DNA of 64,000 nucleotides from Oceanospirillum beijerinckii DSM 7166 (GTDB taxonomy: Bacteria > Pseudomonadota > Gammaproteobacteria > Pseudomonadales > Halomonadaceae), in the NCBI RefSeq assembly GCF_000422425.1, contig NZ_AULT01000028.1, positions 21,734 to 85,733 on the forward strand, given 5' to 3'. Position 1 is the stretch's first letter, and every line of letters starts with the position of its first letter. Both the position numbers and the translations under genes were made by a program. Below the pieces are notes generated by a model. It was not told the origin of the DNA and searched no databases. It saw only the letters and a list, made by a program, of their open reading frames with translations. Of the stretch, positions 17,257 through 25,815 are shown piece by piece.

Positions 17257-19359
17257 ATGCGTACATCGATCCGCCTTAAAATACTGGGGTTAACACTAAC
17301 CCCAGTCGTCCTTATTCTGGTCACCTTAATCGGTATGACTACATACTGGGCCAGTACCTACTCTGCAGACCAGCTGTATCGAAAGGTACAAGCAGATCTA
17401 TCGGTAGCTCAGGGCATACTTAATATTCTGGAAGAAAAAGATCTCAGCACTCTTAATCAACTCAGTCAAAGCAGACGCTTAAAAGAATCGCTGAAAAATA
17501 GCGACAGTATGCGTATCGCCCAACAGCTATATGACTACAAGAACCTGCATAAAGTAGACTTTATTCGCCTTTTACCAGTAGAAGGTATGGGGGATCGACT
17601 CCTTAAAGAAAATAGCCTGGCTAAAATTGCTGCTGAAGTGATGCAAGGTCAGGCTCAGGTGGGGTTACAACTGATCGATCAGGACGAGATCGCCATGATT
17701 GAGCCCGACCTTATTCCAACGATGCAGATCAAGCTTCAGGTGACACCACGAGCTCTGCCGGTAAGGAAATCTCATGAAACACGGGGTATGTTTATTCGCG
17801 CCCTGCAGCCAGTGGTCAACCTGCAAGGCGAAGTCATCGCTGTACTGGATACGGGTCGGTTACTGAATCGTAATAACGACTTCGTGGATCAGATTCGAGA
17901 CTTGGTTTATCGCCCAGGCACTTTGCCCGCAGGTGGTATTGGTACCGTCACCCTGTTTCTGGATGATGTACGCATCAGTACTAACGTGCCTCAGGAACCC
18001 GGCATTCTTGAACAAGGTGGTTTGACGCGGGCCCTGGGGACCAAGGTGTCTTATGATGTGCATCGAAAAGTATTGATAAAGGGTGAAGGCTGGGTGGACC
18101 GTGCCTTTGTAGTTAATGATTGGTACATCTCTGCCTACAAGCCCATTGAAGACCTGTCTGGTAAGCGCATCGGTATGCTATATACCGGATTTCTGGAGCA
18201 GCCTTACACCAGTATCTACCACCAAAACCTGATTGAGTTGATCGGCTCAATTGCAGTCGTAACCTTTATATCCTCTATTCTGGTGCTGCGCAGTGCAGGA
18301 CTGGTCATTCAACCCGTACGCCGCATCCATAGCGTTGTAAAAGCGGTAAAAGCTGGACAGCGTAAACGCATCGGCATGATGGAAAATCATGACGAACTGA
18401 GCGAGTTAGCCGAACAGTTTGATACTATGCTGGACCTTCTTGAAGAGCGTAATCGCCAGATTCAGCAAGCGGCCGAATTCCTCGAGCAAAAGGTGCAGGA
18501 GCGCACTCAATCCCTGCAAGATAAAACCCGGGAGCTGGAAGAACACATCCGCCTGCTACAAGCGACACGGGCGCAGCTCGTCACCAAGGAAAAGCTCGCA
18601 GCTCTGGGAGAGCTGACCGCAGGTATCGCTCATGAAATCAACAATCCGGCTGCGGTCATCCTGGGCAATATGGATCTGCTCCAGGCAATGCTGGGTGACG
18701 ATGCAAAACCCGTGGAAGAAGAGATTGAACTGATTATTCAGCAAGTTTATCGTATTCGCGCATTGATCAACAATCTTCTGCAATATAGCCGCCCTGGTGA
18801 ATACACCCAGTCCACGGCACCGCTGGATATCAATCAAGTGGCCCAGGATATGCAGGTTTTAGTACGTCATACCTTAGAGAAGAAAGCACTTCATCTGGAA
18901 CTGACTCTTAACGCTAAAACTTTGATCGAAGGCAACACTCAGCAACTGCAACAAGTACTGGTGAATCTGGTAATGAATGCAGCCAATGCGAGCACAGGCC
19001 CCGGTCATATTTGGCTAAGAACCTCTAATTGGTATGAAGCAGGCCAACTACGTGGCGTTTTGATCGAAGTAGAAGACAAAGGCAACGGTATTGATGCAGA
19101 TACCCTACCTCATATCTTTGATCCGTTCTTTACCACTCGCGATAATGGCACTGGCCTTGGCCTATCCGTTTGCTACGGCATTATTCGTCGCTATGGTGGT
19201 GATATTCAGGTGGTCTCAACACTGGGTAAAGGCACTACCTTTACAGTATATTTATTATCGGAAGCTAAGTTTACTAACTCCGATCAGTCCACCACGGAAC
19301 AACTGTTAGCCTCTCTGTCCGAGGTACAAAGAAGCCAACAGAAAACAAATAACGGATAA
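17257..19359 (+). CDS. Membrane sensor histidine kinase with double Cache sensor domain
   Basis: A 700-residue sensor. TM1 is about residues 9-31, followed by a long periplasmic region to about 325 of the Cache_3-Cache_2 type (GTVTLFLDDVRISTNV, GWVDRAFVVNDWYISAY, GMLYTGFLEQPY), TM2 about 327-348, HAMP about 350-400, a coiled coil, then the dimerisation domain with phospho-His459 (GELTAGIAHEINNPA) and the ATPase domain (N box NLVMNAANAS, DKGNGID, GTGLGLSVCYG). This sensor type is often linked to formate dehydrogenase or anaerobic respiration loci in other bacteria. It pairs with the regulator upstream; the ligand is unknown, with formate or an oxyanion as the natural candidates given the neighbours. 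Confidence 0.92.
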   Translation: MRTSIRLKILGLTLTPVVLILVTLIGMTTYWASTYSADQLYRKVQADLSVAQGILNILEEKDLSTLNQLSQSRRLKESLKNSDSMRIAQQLYDYKNLHKVDFIRLLPVEGMGDRLLKENSLAKIAAEVMQGQAQVGLQLIDQDEIAMIEPDLIPTMQIKLQVTPRALPVRKSHETRGMFIRALQPVVNLQGEVIAVLDTGRLLNRNNDFVDQIRDLVYRPGTLPAGGIGTVTLFLDDVRISTNVPQEPGILEQGGLTRALGTKVSYDVHRKVLIKGEGWVDRAFVVNDWYISAYKPIEDLSGKRIGMLYTGFLEQPYTSIYHQNLIELIGSIAVVTFISSILVLRSAGLVIQPVRRIHSVVKAVKAGQRKRIGMMENHDELSELAEQFDTMLDLLEERNRQIQQAAEFLEQKVQERTQSLQDKTRELEEHIRLLQATRAQLVTKEKLAALGELTAGIAHEINNPAAVILGNMDLLQAMLGDDAKPVEEEIELIIQQVYRIRALINNLLQYSRPGEYTQSTAPLDINQVAQDMQVLVRHTLEKKALHLELTLNAKTLIEGNTQQLQQVLVNLVMNAANASTGPGHIWLRTSNWYEAGQLRGVLIEVEDKGNGIDADTLPHIFDPFFTTRDNGTGLGLSVCYGIIRRYGGDIQVVSTLGKGTTFTVYLLSEAKFTNSDQSTTEQLLASLSEVQRSQQKTNNG

Positions 19360-19414
19360 CGCACTCGAATACCATCAGATGACAACACTGTTGCTTGTCT
19401 AAACTCTATCCCCT

Positions 19415-19440
19415 GAAAGCCGACTTTGAGTCGGCTTTTC
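19415..19440 (+). terminator. Rho-independent terminator after the histidine kinase gene
   Basis: Nine-bp GC-rich stem (aaagccgac 19416-19424 with gtcggcttt 19430-19438), five-base loop, and T-rich end, about 56 bp after the kinase stop. Confidence 0.85.
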
Positions 19441-19458
19441 TATCAAGTGGGCGGCCGG

Positions 19459-19582
19459 GTGTTAAAATATTTTAGCGACCAGATTTCTCAATGTATACGC
19501 AAAACCGATACTTTTGGCCGCTGGGGCGGATACCGCCATGTATGACGCGAAGAGAAATGATCGCAATCAGGTATACGTGCCA
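19459..19582 (+). pseudogene. Relic of a GGDEF (diguanylate cyclase) domain with internal deletion
   Basis: Starting at 19459 one frame reads VLKYFSDQISQCIRK then TDTFGRWGG, matching the helix and approach to a GGDEF signature. At about 19524 the match jumps into another frame reading ADTAMYDAKRNDRNQV, which is the usual C-terminal end of a GGDEF domain. The central part containing the catalytic residues is missing. No start codon or ribosome site is seen. It lies between two convergent genes. I interpret it as decayed remnant DNA. Confidence 0.55.
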
Positions 19583-19649
19583 CGCATAGCCACTTTTTAT
19601 CCGACCATTTTTGCCCGCCCAACGAAAGATTATGCAGAAGTAGAGCCGT

Positions 19650-20558
19650 TTAATCAGCCCCATTCCAAACCAACTTACCGCAGTCCGACATATCGTACCC
19701 ACCCAGTGAACGCGCTAATTCTAAGCCTTCACTACCCTGCATATAATCAAACAACTGCTGGAACAAACCACGGAAATAAACACTGCGGGGTACAACCAGA
19801 TCAAAGGCTTCTTCACACACCGGCACAAACTCCAAACCGTATTCCCGTGCAGCACTTAAGCTACCAGGGCCAATATCTGCTTCACCTCGGCAGATCATGG
19901 AAGCCATCTCTCGCTCACTAAAAGCTTCAGCAGAAACATTCAGTTCATCCAGTTGAGTTTGGAAGCCAGACAACCACTCCTGCAGAAAACGCTGTGACCC
20001 GGCCCCCTCCTGACGTACAGCCCAACGCAGACGATTAATAGCGATATTGTCCGGATCTTTATAATCATAATGATCCGAGCGGATAATTAGACCCTGGGTA
20101 CGACGAAAGGCATGCACCAGCACCCACTGACGATGGTGAGAAAACTGACGGATCAAACCGGGATGACGCAGATGGCTTTCTTCAGCTCTGCCCCAGTGAA
20201 TAGCCGCCACATCCGCATGCCCCTGAGACAACAGCCCCAACCCCATACGGCTGCCTGTCACGCTATAGCTATACAGCGCTTTATTACCGACAACATTGGG
20301 CAAACGCAACATAATTGCCTGTAAAAAGGGGTCATCACTGCCCGTTAACAACAGACGGTCCGCCATTAAACCACTGTGGCAGGATTCCAGTAACCAACGA
20401 TCCACCAGCTTTTTGGGGAACAGCCACTTACCCGTGACCTTAGTGGCTGGGATTTGGCCTTCGCTGGCCAGAGCATAAACTTTTTTCTCGTTTAAATGCA
20501 GGTATTCAGCCACCTGTTTAACGTTCATAAACAGGGTATCAGCAATCATTTCAGTCAT
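19650..20558 (-). CDS. HTH regulator fused to a periplasmic-binding-protein-like sensor domain
   Basis: This 302-residue protein has an N-terminal excisionase/MerR-like DNA-binding helix (about residues 10-60: MNVKQVAEYLHLNEKKVYALASEGQIPATKV then GKWLFPK) and a C-terminal PBP-like domain (about 75-300) resembling the oxyanion-binding family and the domain found in MoeA-associated regulators. The start is ATG 20558, overlapping the fdhD stop by 8 nt; the frame runs further upstream but only inside fdhD. Family knowledge: such proteins are found beside formate dehydrogenase and molybdate genes. Inference: it senses molybdate, tungstate or a cofactor and regulates formate dehydrogenase genes. 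Confidence 0.85.
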   Translation of the reverse strand: MTEMIADTLFMNVKQVAEYLHLNEKKVYALASEGQIPATKVTGKWLFPKKLVDRWLLESCHSGLMADRLLLTGSDDPFLQAIMLRLPNVVGNKALYSYSVTGSRMGLGLLSQGHADVAAIHWGRAEESHLRHPGLIRQFSHHRQWVLVHAFRRTQGLIIRSDHYDYKDPDNIAINRLRWAVRQEGAGSQRFLQEWLSGFQTQLDELNVSAEAFSEREMASMICRGEADIGPGSLSAAREYGLEFVPVCEEAFDLVVPRSVYFRGLFQQLFDYMQGSEGLELARSLGGYDMSDCGKLVWNGAD

Positions 20559-21513
20559 GAACAGCTTCTTTCTTCTTGGTGTTTTTAATCGTTTTAATTT
20601 TCTCTTTATCAAGGCTGGCTTCGGGTTTCGCATCCCAGACAAAACGCCTTTCCCCGTGGTAGAGCAAGAAATGTTTACCCTTGGCACGGGCAATCAGCAT
20701 AATGCCCAGTTGCTTGGCCAGTGCCAGCCCCATAGCGGTCACACCCGAGCGGGATAACAAGATTGAGATCCCCATCCTGGCCACTTTAATCACCATCTCA
20801 GAGGTTAAACGTCCCGTGGTATAGAACACCAACTGTTCACCTTTAAGATCCTGCAACCACTGTTTACCGGCTAATGTATCGACCGCATTATGACGACCAA
20901 CATCTTCCGAAAAGGCCAATACGCTGGCTTGAATGCCCGTGTCAGTCTTATCCAGACTGCATAGAGCACAGCCGTGGACCGCACCGGCTGAACGGTAGGT
21001 TTCGTTATAGGCATTTAATGCTGATAGCAACTGATATACAGCGCTTTGCTGCATGTTTTGCTGAGGCAGATCTATCTGACTCAGGTTATCCATCATGGCA
21101 CCGTACTGAGTCCCCTGACCACAGCCTGTAGTAACGGTTTTATGAGCCAGCTTCTTTTCTAACGCGTCATGATCTGTTTCAGCGACCACCACAGCAGCTT
21201 CTACTTCCCAATCCACCTGAATTGCCCGCAACTCTGACAGATCATTGATCATGCCCTGGTTTCTGAGATAACCCAGCACCAGCGCTTCGGGCTCAGCCCC
21301 CAGAGTCATCAGGGTGACAATCTCACGTTTATTCAGATAAAGGGTTAATGGCCGCTCACCGGCAATTGCCACATCGCGCAACTGACCATACTCATCCCAT
21401 ACCTGAGCAGCATCGGTTAGCTCAACCTGAGCATCACTGATCTCAAAGTTCTTCTTCTCTGGATTAATGCTCATATCAGAGAGGTCTGCATCAGGTGTCA
21501 CTTGCTGCCCCAT
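20551..21513 (-). CDS. fdhD: Formate dehydrogenase accessory sulfurtransferase FdhD
   Basis: FdhD passes sulfur from a cysteine desulfurase to the Mo/W-bisMGD cofactor of formate dehydrogenase. The start ATG 21513 has an AAGGA site seven bases upstream; an ATG 18 nt earlier lies before that site. Recognisable parts are the N-terminal ERPLTLYLNKRE segment, GAVHGCALCS, EDVGRHNAVD, and TGRLTSEMV. The usual CG-x-CG loop appears here as TTGCGQGT, so Cys131 is present but the second loop cysteine is replaced by glycine. Length (320) is slightly longer than E. coli because of a charged N-terminal tail. It is coupled to the HTH-PBP regulator and preceded by a sigma-54 type promoter. Confidence 0.93.
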   Translation of the reverse strand: MGQQVTPDADLSDMSINPEKKNFEISDAQVELTDAAQVWDEYGQLRDVAIAGERPLTLYLNKREIVTLMTLGAEPEALVLGYLRNQGMINDLSELRAIQVDWEVEAAVVVAETDHDALEKKLAHKTVTTGCGQGTQYGAMMDNLSQIDLPQQNMQQSAVYQLLSALNAYNETYRSAGAVHGCALCSLDKTDTGIQASVLAFSEDVGRHNAVDTLAGKQWLQDLKGEQLVFYTTGRLTSEMVIKVARMGISILLSRSGVTAMGLALAKQLGIMLIARAKGKHFLLYHGERRFVWDAKPEASLDKEKIKTIKNTKKKEAVHD

Positions 21514-21631
21514 AGGAATATCCTTACACAATTAACATTTTTACGACAAATAAAGTCTCTAATGACGATAGAGAATATCTGAAGCCATCAAGGAGCGCAG
21601 TCAGCACTGTATGTCGTAGATAAAAGAGTTA

Positions 21632-21649
21632 GAGCAATAACCATTCCCA
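21632..21649 (-). promoter_or_regulatory. Sigma-54 type promoter of fdhD
   Basis: Minus-strand reading TTGGGAATGGTTATTGCT. The -24 GG at 21646-21647 and -12 GC at 21634-21635 are ten bases apart, and the -12 box is TTGC. The leader to fdhD would be about 110 nt. Confidence 0.6.
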
Positions 21650-21779
21650 AAGTGGAATTTGACGAGAAAAAGCTCGATTAAGAGTTGATAAAGCAAAGAA
21701 ACACGGTATTGGCGTAGAAATCCGTTAAAGTCTAAAAAATTCCGTAGAAAGGAAAAAGAGCATCAGAAAGAGAAAAAAA

Positions 21780-21819
21780 CGGACAAAAAAGACCAGCTTG
21801 GGACAAAATGTCCCAGACT
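21780..21819. promoter_or_regulatory. Perfect GGGACA-AAA-TGTCCC palindrome upstream of fdhD, also a terminator-like hairpin
   Basis: The centre, 21800-21814, is a perfect GGGACAAAATGTCCC, with a weaker copy (GGACA, AAGACC) starting at 21780. Flanks ACCAG and CTGGT extend the dyad to 31 bp. On the minus strand it is followed by CTTTTTTG, so it can also act as the intrinsic terminator of the peroxiredoxin gene at 21865-22395. Its sequence matches the mobB and tupA sites, so a double role is possible. Confidence 0.6.
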
Positions 21820-21864
21820 GGTTTCTAAGGAGAGGTTAAGCGGTTAAATTTGACTCATAACGGC

Positions 21865-22395
21865 CTAAACAAGTTCACCACGAGCCGGATAATCGTTCTT
21901 CAGTACGAAATCAATTGCACCAACAATTTCTTTAAAGTGCGGACGAGCAAATGGCATGGCGCTCACATTTCCCCAATACAGAGTACCGTCAGGACGTACC
22001 AGATAAACCGCAGGCTCACTGAACTCAGCAGGCTCTTCAATACCGATAGAAGTTAAACCACGACCCGCAGAACGATACAGCCCCCAGGCATCAGCCTGCT
22101 CTTTACTTAGACCGAAGCCGACTGGAATGTTATCCAGCCCCCACTCCTCAAGAGCTTGCGCTGCACGCTCCTTAGAATCACTACTCAGCGCCAGAATACT
22201 GACACCACGCTCAGCGAGATCACCTGCCAGACGATTCAACTCTGTCAGGTAGGTACGACAGATTGGACAGTGAAGACCGCGATAGAACACTAGCAGAGTA
22301 AAGTTTTCAGCCTGGCTATCCGCCAGAGACCAACTAACGTTCAGGGTTTCAATATCCAGCGCAGGTACAACTTGTCGAGGTATTAAAGGTTGCAT
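21865..22395 (-). CDS. Peroxiredoxin-like AhpC/TSA family protein
   Basis: A 176-residue thioredoxin-fold protein of the AhpC/TSA type. The active-site region reads FYRGLHCPICRTYL, giving a CXXC in place of the single peroxidatic cysteine of classical peroxiredoxins. No signal peptide is present, so it is probably cytoplasmic. It likely reduces peroxides or acts as a thiol-disulfide protein. The gene stands alone, with the long dyad at 21789-21819 serving as a probable terminator. The ATG follows a purine-rich AGGAGT stretch. Confidence 0.85.
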   Translation of the reverse strand: MQPLIPRQVVPALDIETLNVSWSLADSQAENFTLLVFYRGLHCPICRTYLTELNRLAGDLAERGVSILALSSDSKERAAQALEEWGLDNIPVGFGLSKEQADAWGLYRSAGRGLTSIGIEEPAEFSEPAVYLVRPDGTLYWGNVSAMPFARPHFKEIVGAIDFVLKNDYPARGELV

Positions 22396-23022
22396 ATCAA
22401 CTCCTAAGATATTTTTTCATCAGAACTTGATAGCAGTTTAGACTGCAAAATAGAACGATCGATACACAAAAAACGCATTATTTATAGCCAATCGTTCAAA
22501 ATAGTGATTACCAATATATTTTCCAACCCATGAGTTGAGGTCATAGCTCTTGATTTAAAAAAGCTGAATGTCATGGAACCTAAAGCTGAAGATAAAGTCT
22601 CAAGTCAGGTAAGTGCCTATGGTTAAACGAATATACAGAGTCTCTGTTCAGACTTCTTAATTCAAGGCGGCTTAGTAAGTACCTGAGTACCTGAAGTACC
22701 TGCATAAACGTTTTTCGACGCTTATACCCTTGTCCTCTCCGGTCGCTGGTCTGAGAGGACAGAAATATTTATGTTGGTACGCTTAAAAGGTGTTCATTCT
22801 ATTATATATAGTACTCACACACTCATAGCCCCTACATTTACTAAGGATACTTATCTATATATCTTTGTATACACACTATTAACAACATATTTTTGAGAAA
22901 AAAGCTGACTTGGAAGTTGAAAAGCTTGCTTTTACACAATAAACCTGTTGTATTGAACTATCAGGGATTGTGTTTTCTAACACCAACAGCCCAAGGACTA
23001 AATTCCTAAAGGAGGAAATAAC
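22396..23022. other. 627-bp intergenic region with a hairpin
   Basis: No gene is supported. It contains three short direct repeats of the type AGTACCTG (about 22677-22701), then a perfect nine-bp stem (tgtcctctc 22731-22739, gagaggaca 22753-22761) with a 13-base loop. The rest is AT-rich and probably holds the promoter and long leader of the gene at 23023. Confidence 0.45.
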
Positions 23023-23331
23023 ATGAGGATTAAAGAACTTAAAAACCTGGTTGAGAGCAACGCAGACGTTAGCACCCGGATTGAAACCCATGCGACACAC
23101 AACCAATATAACGTTGTAGTTGCCCATGGTGGTGCTGAATATGCAATAACTAACTGGCGAAATAAACCTTTGATTTTCCGTAGCTTGGACCAAGCGACTG
23201 AGGCACTTGCCCGTGCAGGTATTTTTCACTCAGTACTGGTACAACATGACGGCGATAAGAAAATACTGGAAGTAGATACTCATCCACAGCTGTTCTTAGG
23301 CTCAACTCCAGTTTCTGTGCAGCTTGGTTGA
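23023..23331 (+). CDS. Small hypothetical protein (102 aa), possibly DUF6482-like
   Basis: A real small gene judging by the near-perfect ribosome site AAAGGAGG ending 7 nt before the ATG. The protein is soluble, mixed alpha/beta in pattern (MRIKELKNLVESNADVSTR then a beta-rich middle YNVVVAHGGAEY), with no cysteine and no signal peptide. It weakly recalls short gammaproteobacterial proteins of the DUF6482 type, but I cannot confirm this. It stands alone with a long upstream leader. Function unknown. Confidence 0.75.
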   Translation: MRIKELKNLVESNADVSTRIETHATHNQYNVVVAHGGAEYAITNWRNKPLIFRSLDQATEALARAGIFHSVLVQHDGDKKILEVDTHPQLFLGSTPVSVQLG

Positions 23332-23470
23332 GTAGCTGATATTTTAATTAGTTAATACCAGCGCTATAAGCTAAAAAAATAACCGTAAAGATATTCAGGA
23401 TATAAACCGCTGACGTAAAAATACAACTGTCAGCGGTATCATCACAAAAAGCCACTGTAATGAATAGCAG

Positions 23471-24337
23471 TTAGCTAATCATATCTTTCTTTTCAAGTTC
23501 CTTAAGCAAGTCTTCCCGAAGATCGAGATAATCAACATCGGGAAGCCCCAAATACGCCAGCACCAGTGGCAACTCCATCAAGGGCTCCTTATTATCGTAA
23601 ATACGCCAGAAACGTCGATAGATAGCACTGACCTCTTTTGCCAGCGTCAAAACACAGATGAGTGTCTTAGTTTTATCATTGCACTCGACTTTCCCAGATA
23701 GTACGTCTATCAAATCTACCTGTAACTCAATGGCCTGACTGATTTCGTGGGGCATATACCACTCGTCTGCCATTTCACCTCCAATGGTAAAATGATTTGC
23801 AGAAAATTGCTGTTGCTCTATTCGCTTTATCTCCAGAGGCTTATTACCATTACCCGTACGAAGAAAAGCCTTGTAGTCACTAAAGGCTTCCAGCATTACA
23901 GGAATGCCGCAATCATGCATCATGCCAAGGGAGTAAGCGTCGTGCGGGTCCAGATCAGTAAGTTTTTTAGCCAGCAGAGCACTCAACTCTGCTATCTCTG
24001 TCGCACTGTCCCAGAAGCGATCCAGGCGCTCTACTTTCCCCAAACTATTTTTTAATGCGGCTAATCGCACAATAGCAAACAGCCGATCCAGGCCCAGCAA
24101 CGTAATCGCATGAGTCAAATCAGTGATTTTTTTACGCAAGCCTAAATGAGGAGCATTCACCTCGGACAAAACACTGGCATACAAGCAGACATCCTGTTTC
24201 AAAATTTGAGCAATCTGATCAGCATTCGGCTCTTTACGCTGCATAAGCTCGACCATTGAGAGCAGCGCCTCAGGCCTGGCCGGAAGTGTGTATGGCCGTT
24301 TTGCTGTACTTATGGGTCGGGCTGCTTTTTTGCTCAT
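23471..24337 (-). CDS. HDOD domain protein
   Basis: A 288-residue protein made almost entirely of one HDOD domain, a catalytically degenerate HD relative used in signalling. Landmarks are LPARPEALLSMVELM at the start of the domain, KKITDLTHAITLLGLDRLFAIVRLAAL in the middle and SLGMMHDCGIPVM where active HD proteins carry their metal-binding residues. There is no attached output domain. The N terminus is basic and disordered. The gene has no operon partners. Family members affect c-di-GMP or stress signalling; the specific role here is not known. Confidence 0.88.
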   Translation of the reverse strand: MSKKAARPISTAKRPYTLPARPEALLSMVELMQRKEPNADQIAQILKQDVCLYASVLSEVNAPHLGLRKKITDLTHAITLLGLDRLFAIVRLAALKNSLGKVERLDRFWDSATEIAELSALLAKKLTDLDPHDAYSLGMMHDCGIPVMLEAFSDYKAFLRTGNGNKPLEIKRIEQQQFSANHFTIGGEMADEWYMPHEISQAIELQVDLIDVLSGKVECNDKTKTLICVLTLAKEVSAIYRRFWRIYDNKEPLMELPLVLAYLGLPDVDYLDLREDLLKELEKKDMIS

Positions 24338-24677
24338 AGCTTATTTTTCATATTATTCAATTTATCTACATTTTAGAGAGTGCCAGTCAATTATGAAACA
24401 TTTTTTATATTGGGGGTTAATTTAATGAATCCTATTTCTTCTTCAAGGACAATAAACCGCTTCCAGCCGATGTTGAGTATAGACGCTTTACACTAACCCC
24501 TTACGTAAAAGTACGTAGTGGTCCTGCGTATAAACTGCAACGTTCTTGCGTAGTGATGCGAATATATTTGACGCCTCCAGACTGACATTATTTCTCCACC
24601 GAAACCGGCTTAACGAGTGATAGAAAAATATTACTCGCTGAGTGATAGCCCTTCATACGCTTAGGATGATAAAAATA
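24338..24677. other. Intergenic region upstream of the TRAP transporter operon
   Basis: About 340 bp. No gene is supported. An inverted repeat CGAGT...ACTCG (24614-24637, with AGTGATAG repeated just after, 24641-24648) lies just upstream of the TRAP binding-protein gene and may be an operator. Confidence 0.4.
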
Positions 24678-25769
24678 ATGTTTAGCGCCTTGAAAAAACT
24701 CTCTTTTGGCAAAAAGGCTCTGGCAGCGGCAACCTGTCTGAGTTTTCTGGTTTCACCTGCAATGGCAGATGATAAAGTCTATCGTCTGAAAATGGCGGAA
24801 GGCTGGCCAACCAACTTTCCTATCTTTGGTGATGCCCCTCGTAATATGGCCGCTATGGCTGAGAAGATGTCCAATGGTCGTCTAAAGATCAGTATTGACT
24901 CGTCTAACAAACACAAAGCACCACTGGCCATTTTCGATATGGTTAAGGGTGGTCAATACGACATGGGCCACACGGCCTCCTACTACTGGAAGGGTAAAGA
25001 TCCAAATACGCTGTTCTTCACCACTATGCCGTTTGGTATGACGGCACCAGAACAATACGGCTGGTTCTACTTCGGCGGCGGTATGGAGCTGATGGAGAAG
25101 GTCTACAAGCGTCATCGCCTGATGTCGTTCCCTGGCGGTAATACCGGCGTTCAGATGGGCGGTTGGTTCAAAAAAGAGATCAATAGCGTTGAGGACCTGA
25201 AAGGTCTGAAGATGCGTATTCCAGGCTTTGCGGGTGAAGTATTGGCAGAGCTGGGGGCTAAGCCGACTAATATCGCAACGGGTGAGCTGTATACCTCTCT
25301 GGAACGTCGCACCATTGATGCACTGGAATGGGTTGGTCCATCCCTGGATCTGCGTATGGGCTTCCACAAAATCGCCCCTTACTACTACACCGGTTGGCAT
25401 GAGCCTGCCACTGAGCTGCAGTTCCTGATCAATGAGCGCAGCTGGAAGGAACTGCCGGAAGATCTGCAAGAGATCCTGCGTGTATCCATGCGTACTGCGG
25501 CTTACGATATGTATATCCAGTCCACACACGCTTCCGGCGAGAACTGGGCCACTATGAAGCAGGAATATCCAAATATCGAAGTGAAGCGTTTCCCAAGTGA
25601 AGTAATTGAGGCGATGCGTAGCGCTAACGATAAACTGCTGGCGGAAAAAGCGGCTTCAAACCCAATGGCAAAAGAGATTATCGAATCTCAGGCAGCTTAT
25701 CTGAAACAGGTGCGTGGCTGGACCAATATTGCGGATAAACAATATTTGGACTCCATTGCGGGCGAATAA
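24678..25769 (+). CDS. TRAP transporter substrate-binding protein, TakP-like (2-oxo acid type)
   Basis: Periplasmic binding protein of a tripartite ATP-independent transporter. ATG 24678 is chosen as the start because the signal peptide (MFSALKKLSFGKKALAAA..., cleavage after AMA) begins there; in-frame ATG 24666 and GTG 24642 are alternatives. The binding-site block LKMRIPGFAGEVLAELG, then the segment ALEWVGPSLDLRMGFHKIA and GWHEPATELQF match the 2-oxo-acid/lactate group represented by TakP. A strong terminator hairpin lies right after the gene, which would let the binding protein be made in excess over the membrane subunits. Confidence 0.92.
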   Translation: MFSALKKLSFGKKALAAATCLSFLVSPAMADDKVYRLKMAEGWPTNFPIFGDAPRNMAAMAEKMSNGRLKISIDSSNKHKAPLAIFDMVKGGQYDMGHTASYYWKGKDPNTLFFTTMPFGMTAPEQYGWFYFGGGMELMEKVYKRHRLMSFPGGNTGVQMGGWFKKEINSVEDLKGLKMRIPGFAGEVLAELGAKPTNIATGELYTSLERRTIDALEWVGPSLDLRMGFHKIAPYYYTGWHEPATELQFLINERSWKELPEDLQEILRVSMRTAAYDMYIQSTHASGENWATMKQEYPNIEVKRFPSEVIEAMRSANDKLLAEKAASNPMAKEIIESQAAYLKQVRGWTNIADKQYLDSIAGE

Positions 25770-25780
25770 CCCCCTAATAA

Positions 25781-25815
25781 TCAGAAAAGAGCCGAACGCT
25801 CTTTTCTGATTTTCT
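25781..25815 (+). terminator. Strong hairpin between TRAP binding-protein and membrane genes
   Basis: Twelve-bp perfect stem (tcagaaaagagc with gctcttttctga, 25781-25809) followed by TTTTCTCTTT. It should terminate or attenuate transcription before the permease genes. Confidence 0.85.

Noticed and set aside
19514..19921. 135-codon plus-strand frame
   Set aside because: Only its first 20 or so residues resemble anything (the GGDEF C-terminal end); the rest is antisense to the HTH-PBP gene. I recorded the relic instead.
19650..20693. Longer form of the HTH-PBP regulator starting at 20693
   Set aside because: The extra residues come from antisense-frame DNA within fdhD; the ATG at 20558 overlapping the fdhD stop is a much better start.
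22731..22761. TGTCC...GGACA hairpin as another copy of the GGGACA operator
   Set aside because: The half-sites are inverted and 13 bases apart rather than separated by AAA, so it does not match the operator geometry.
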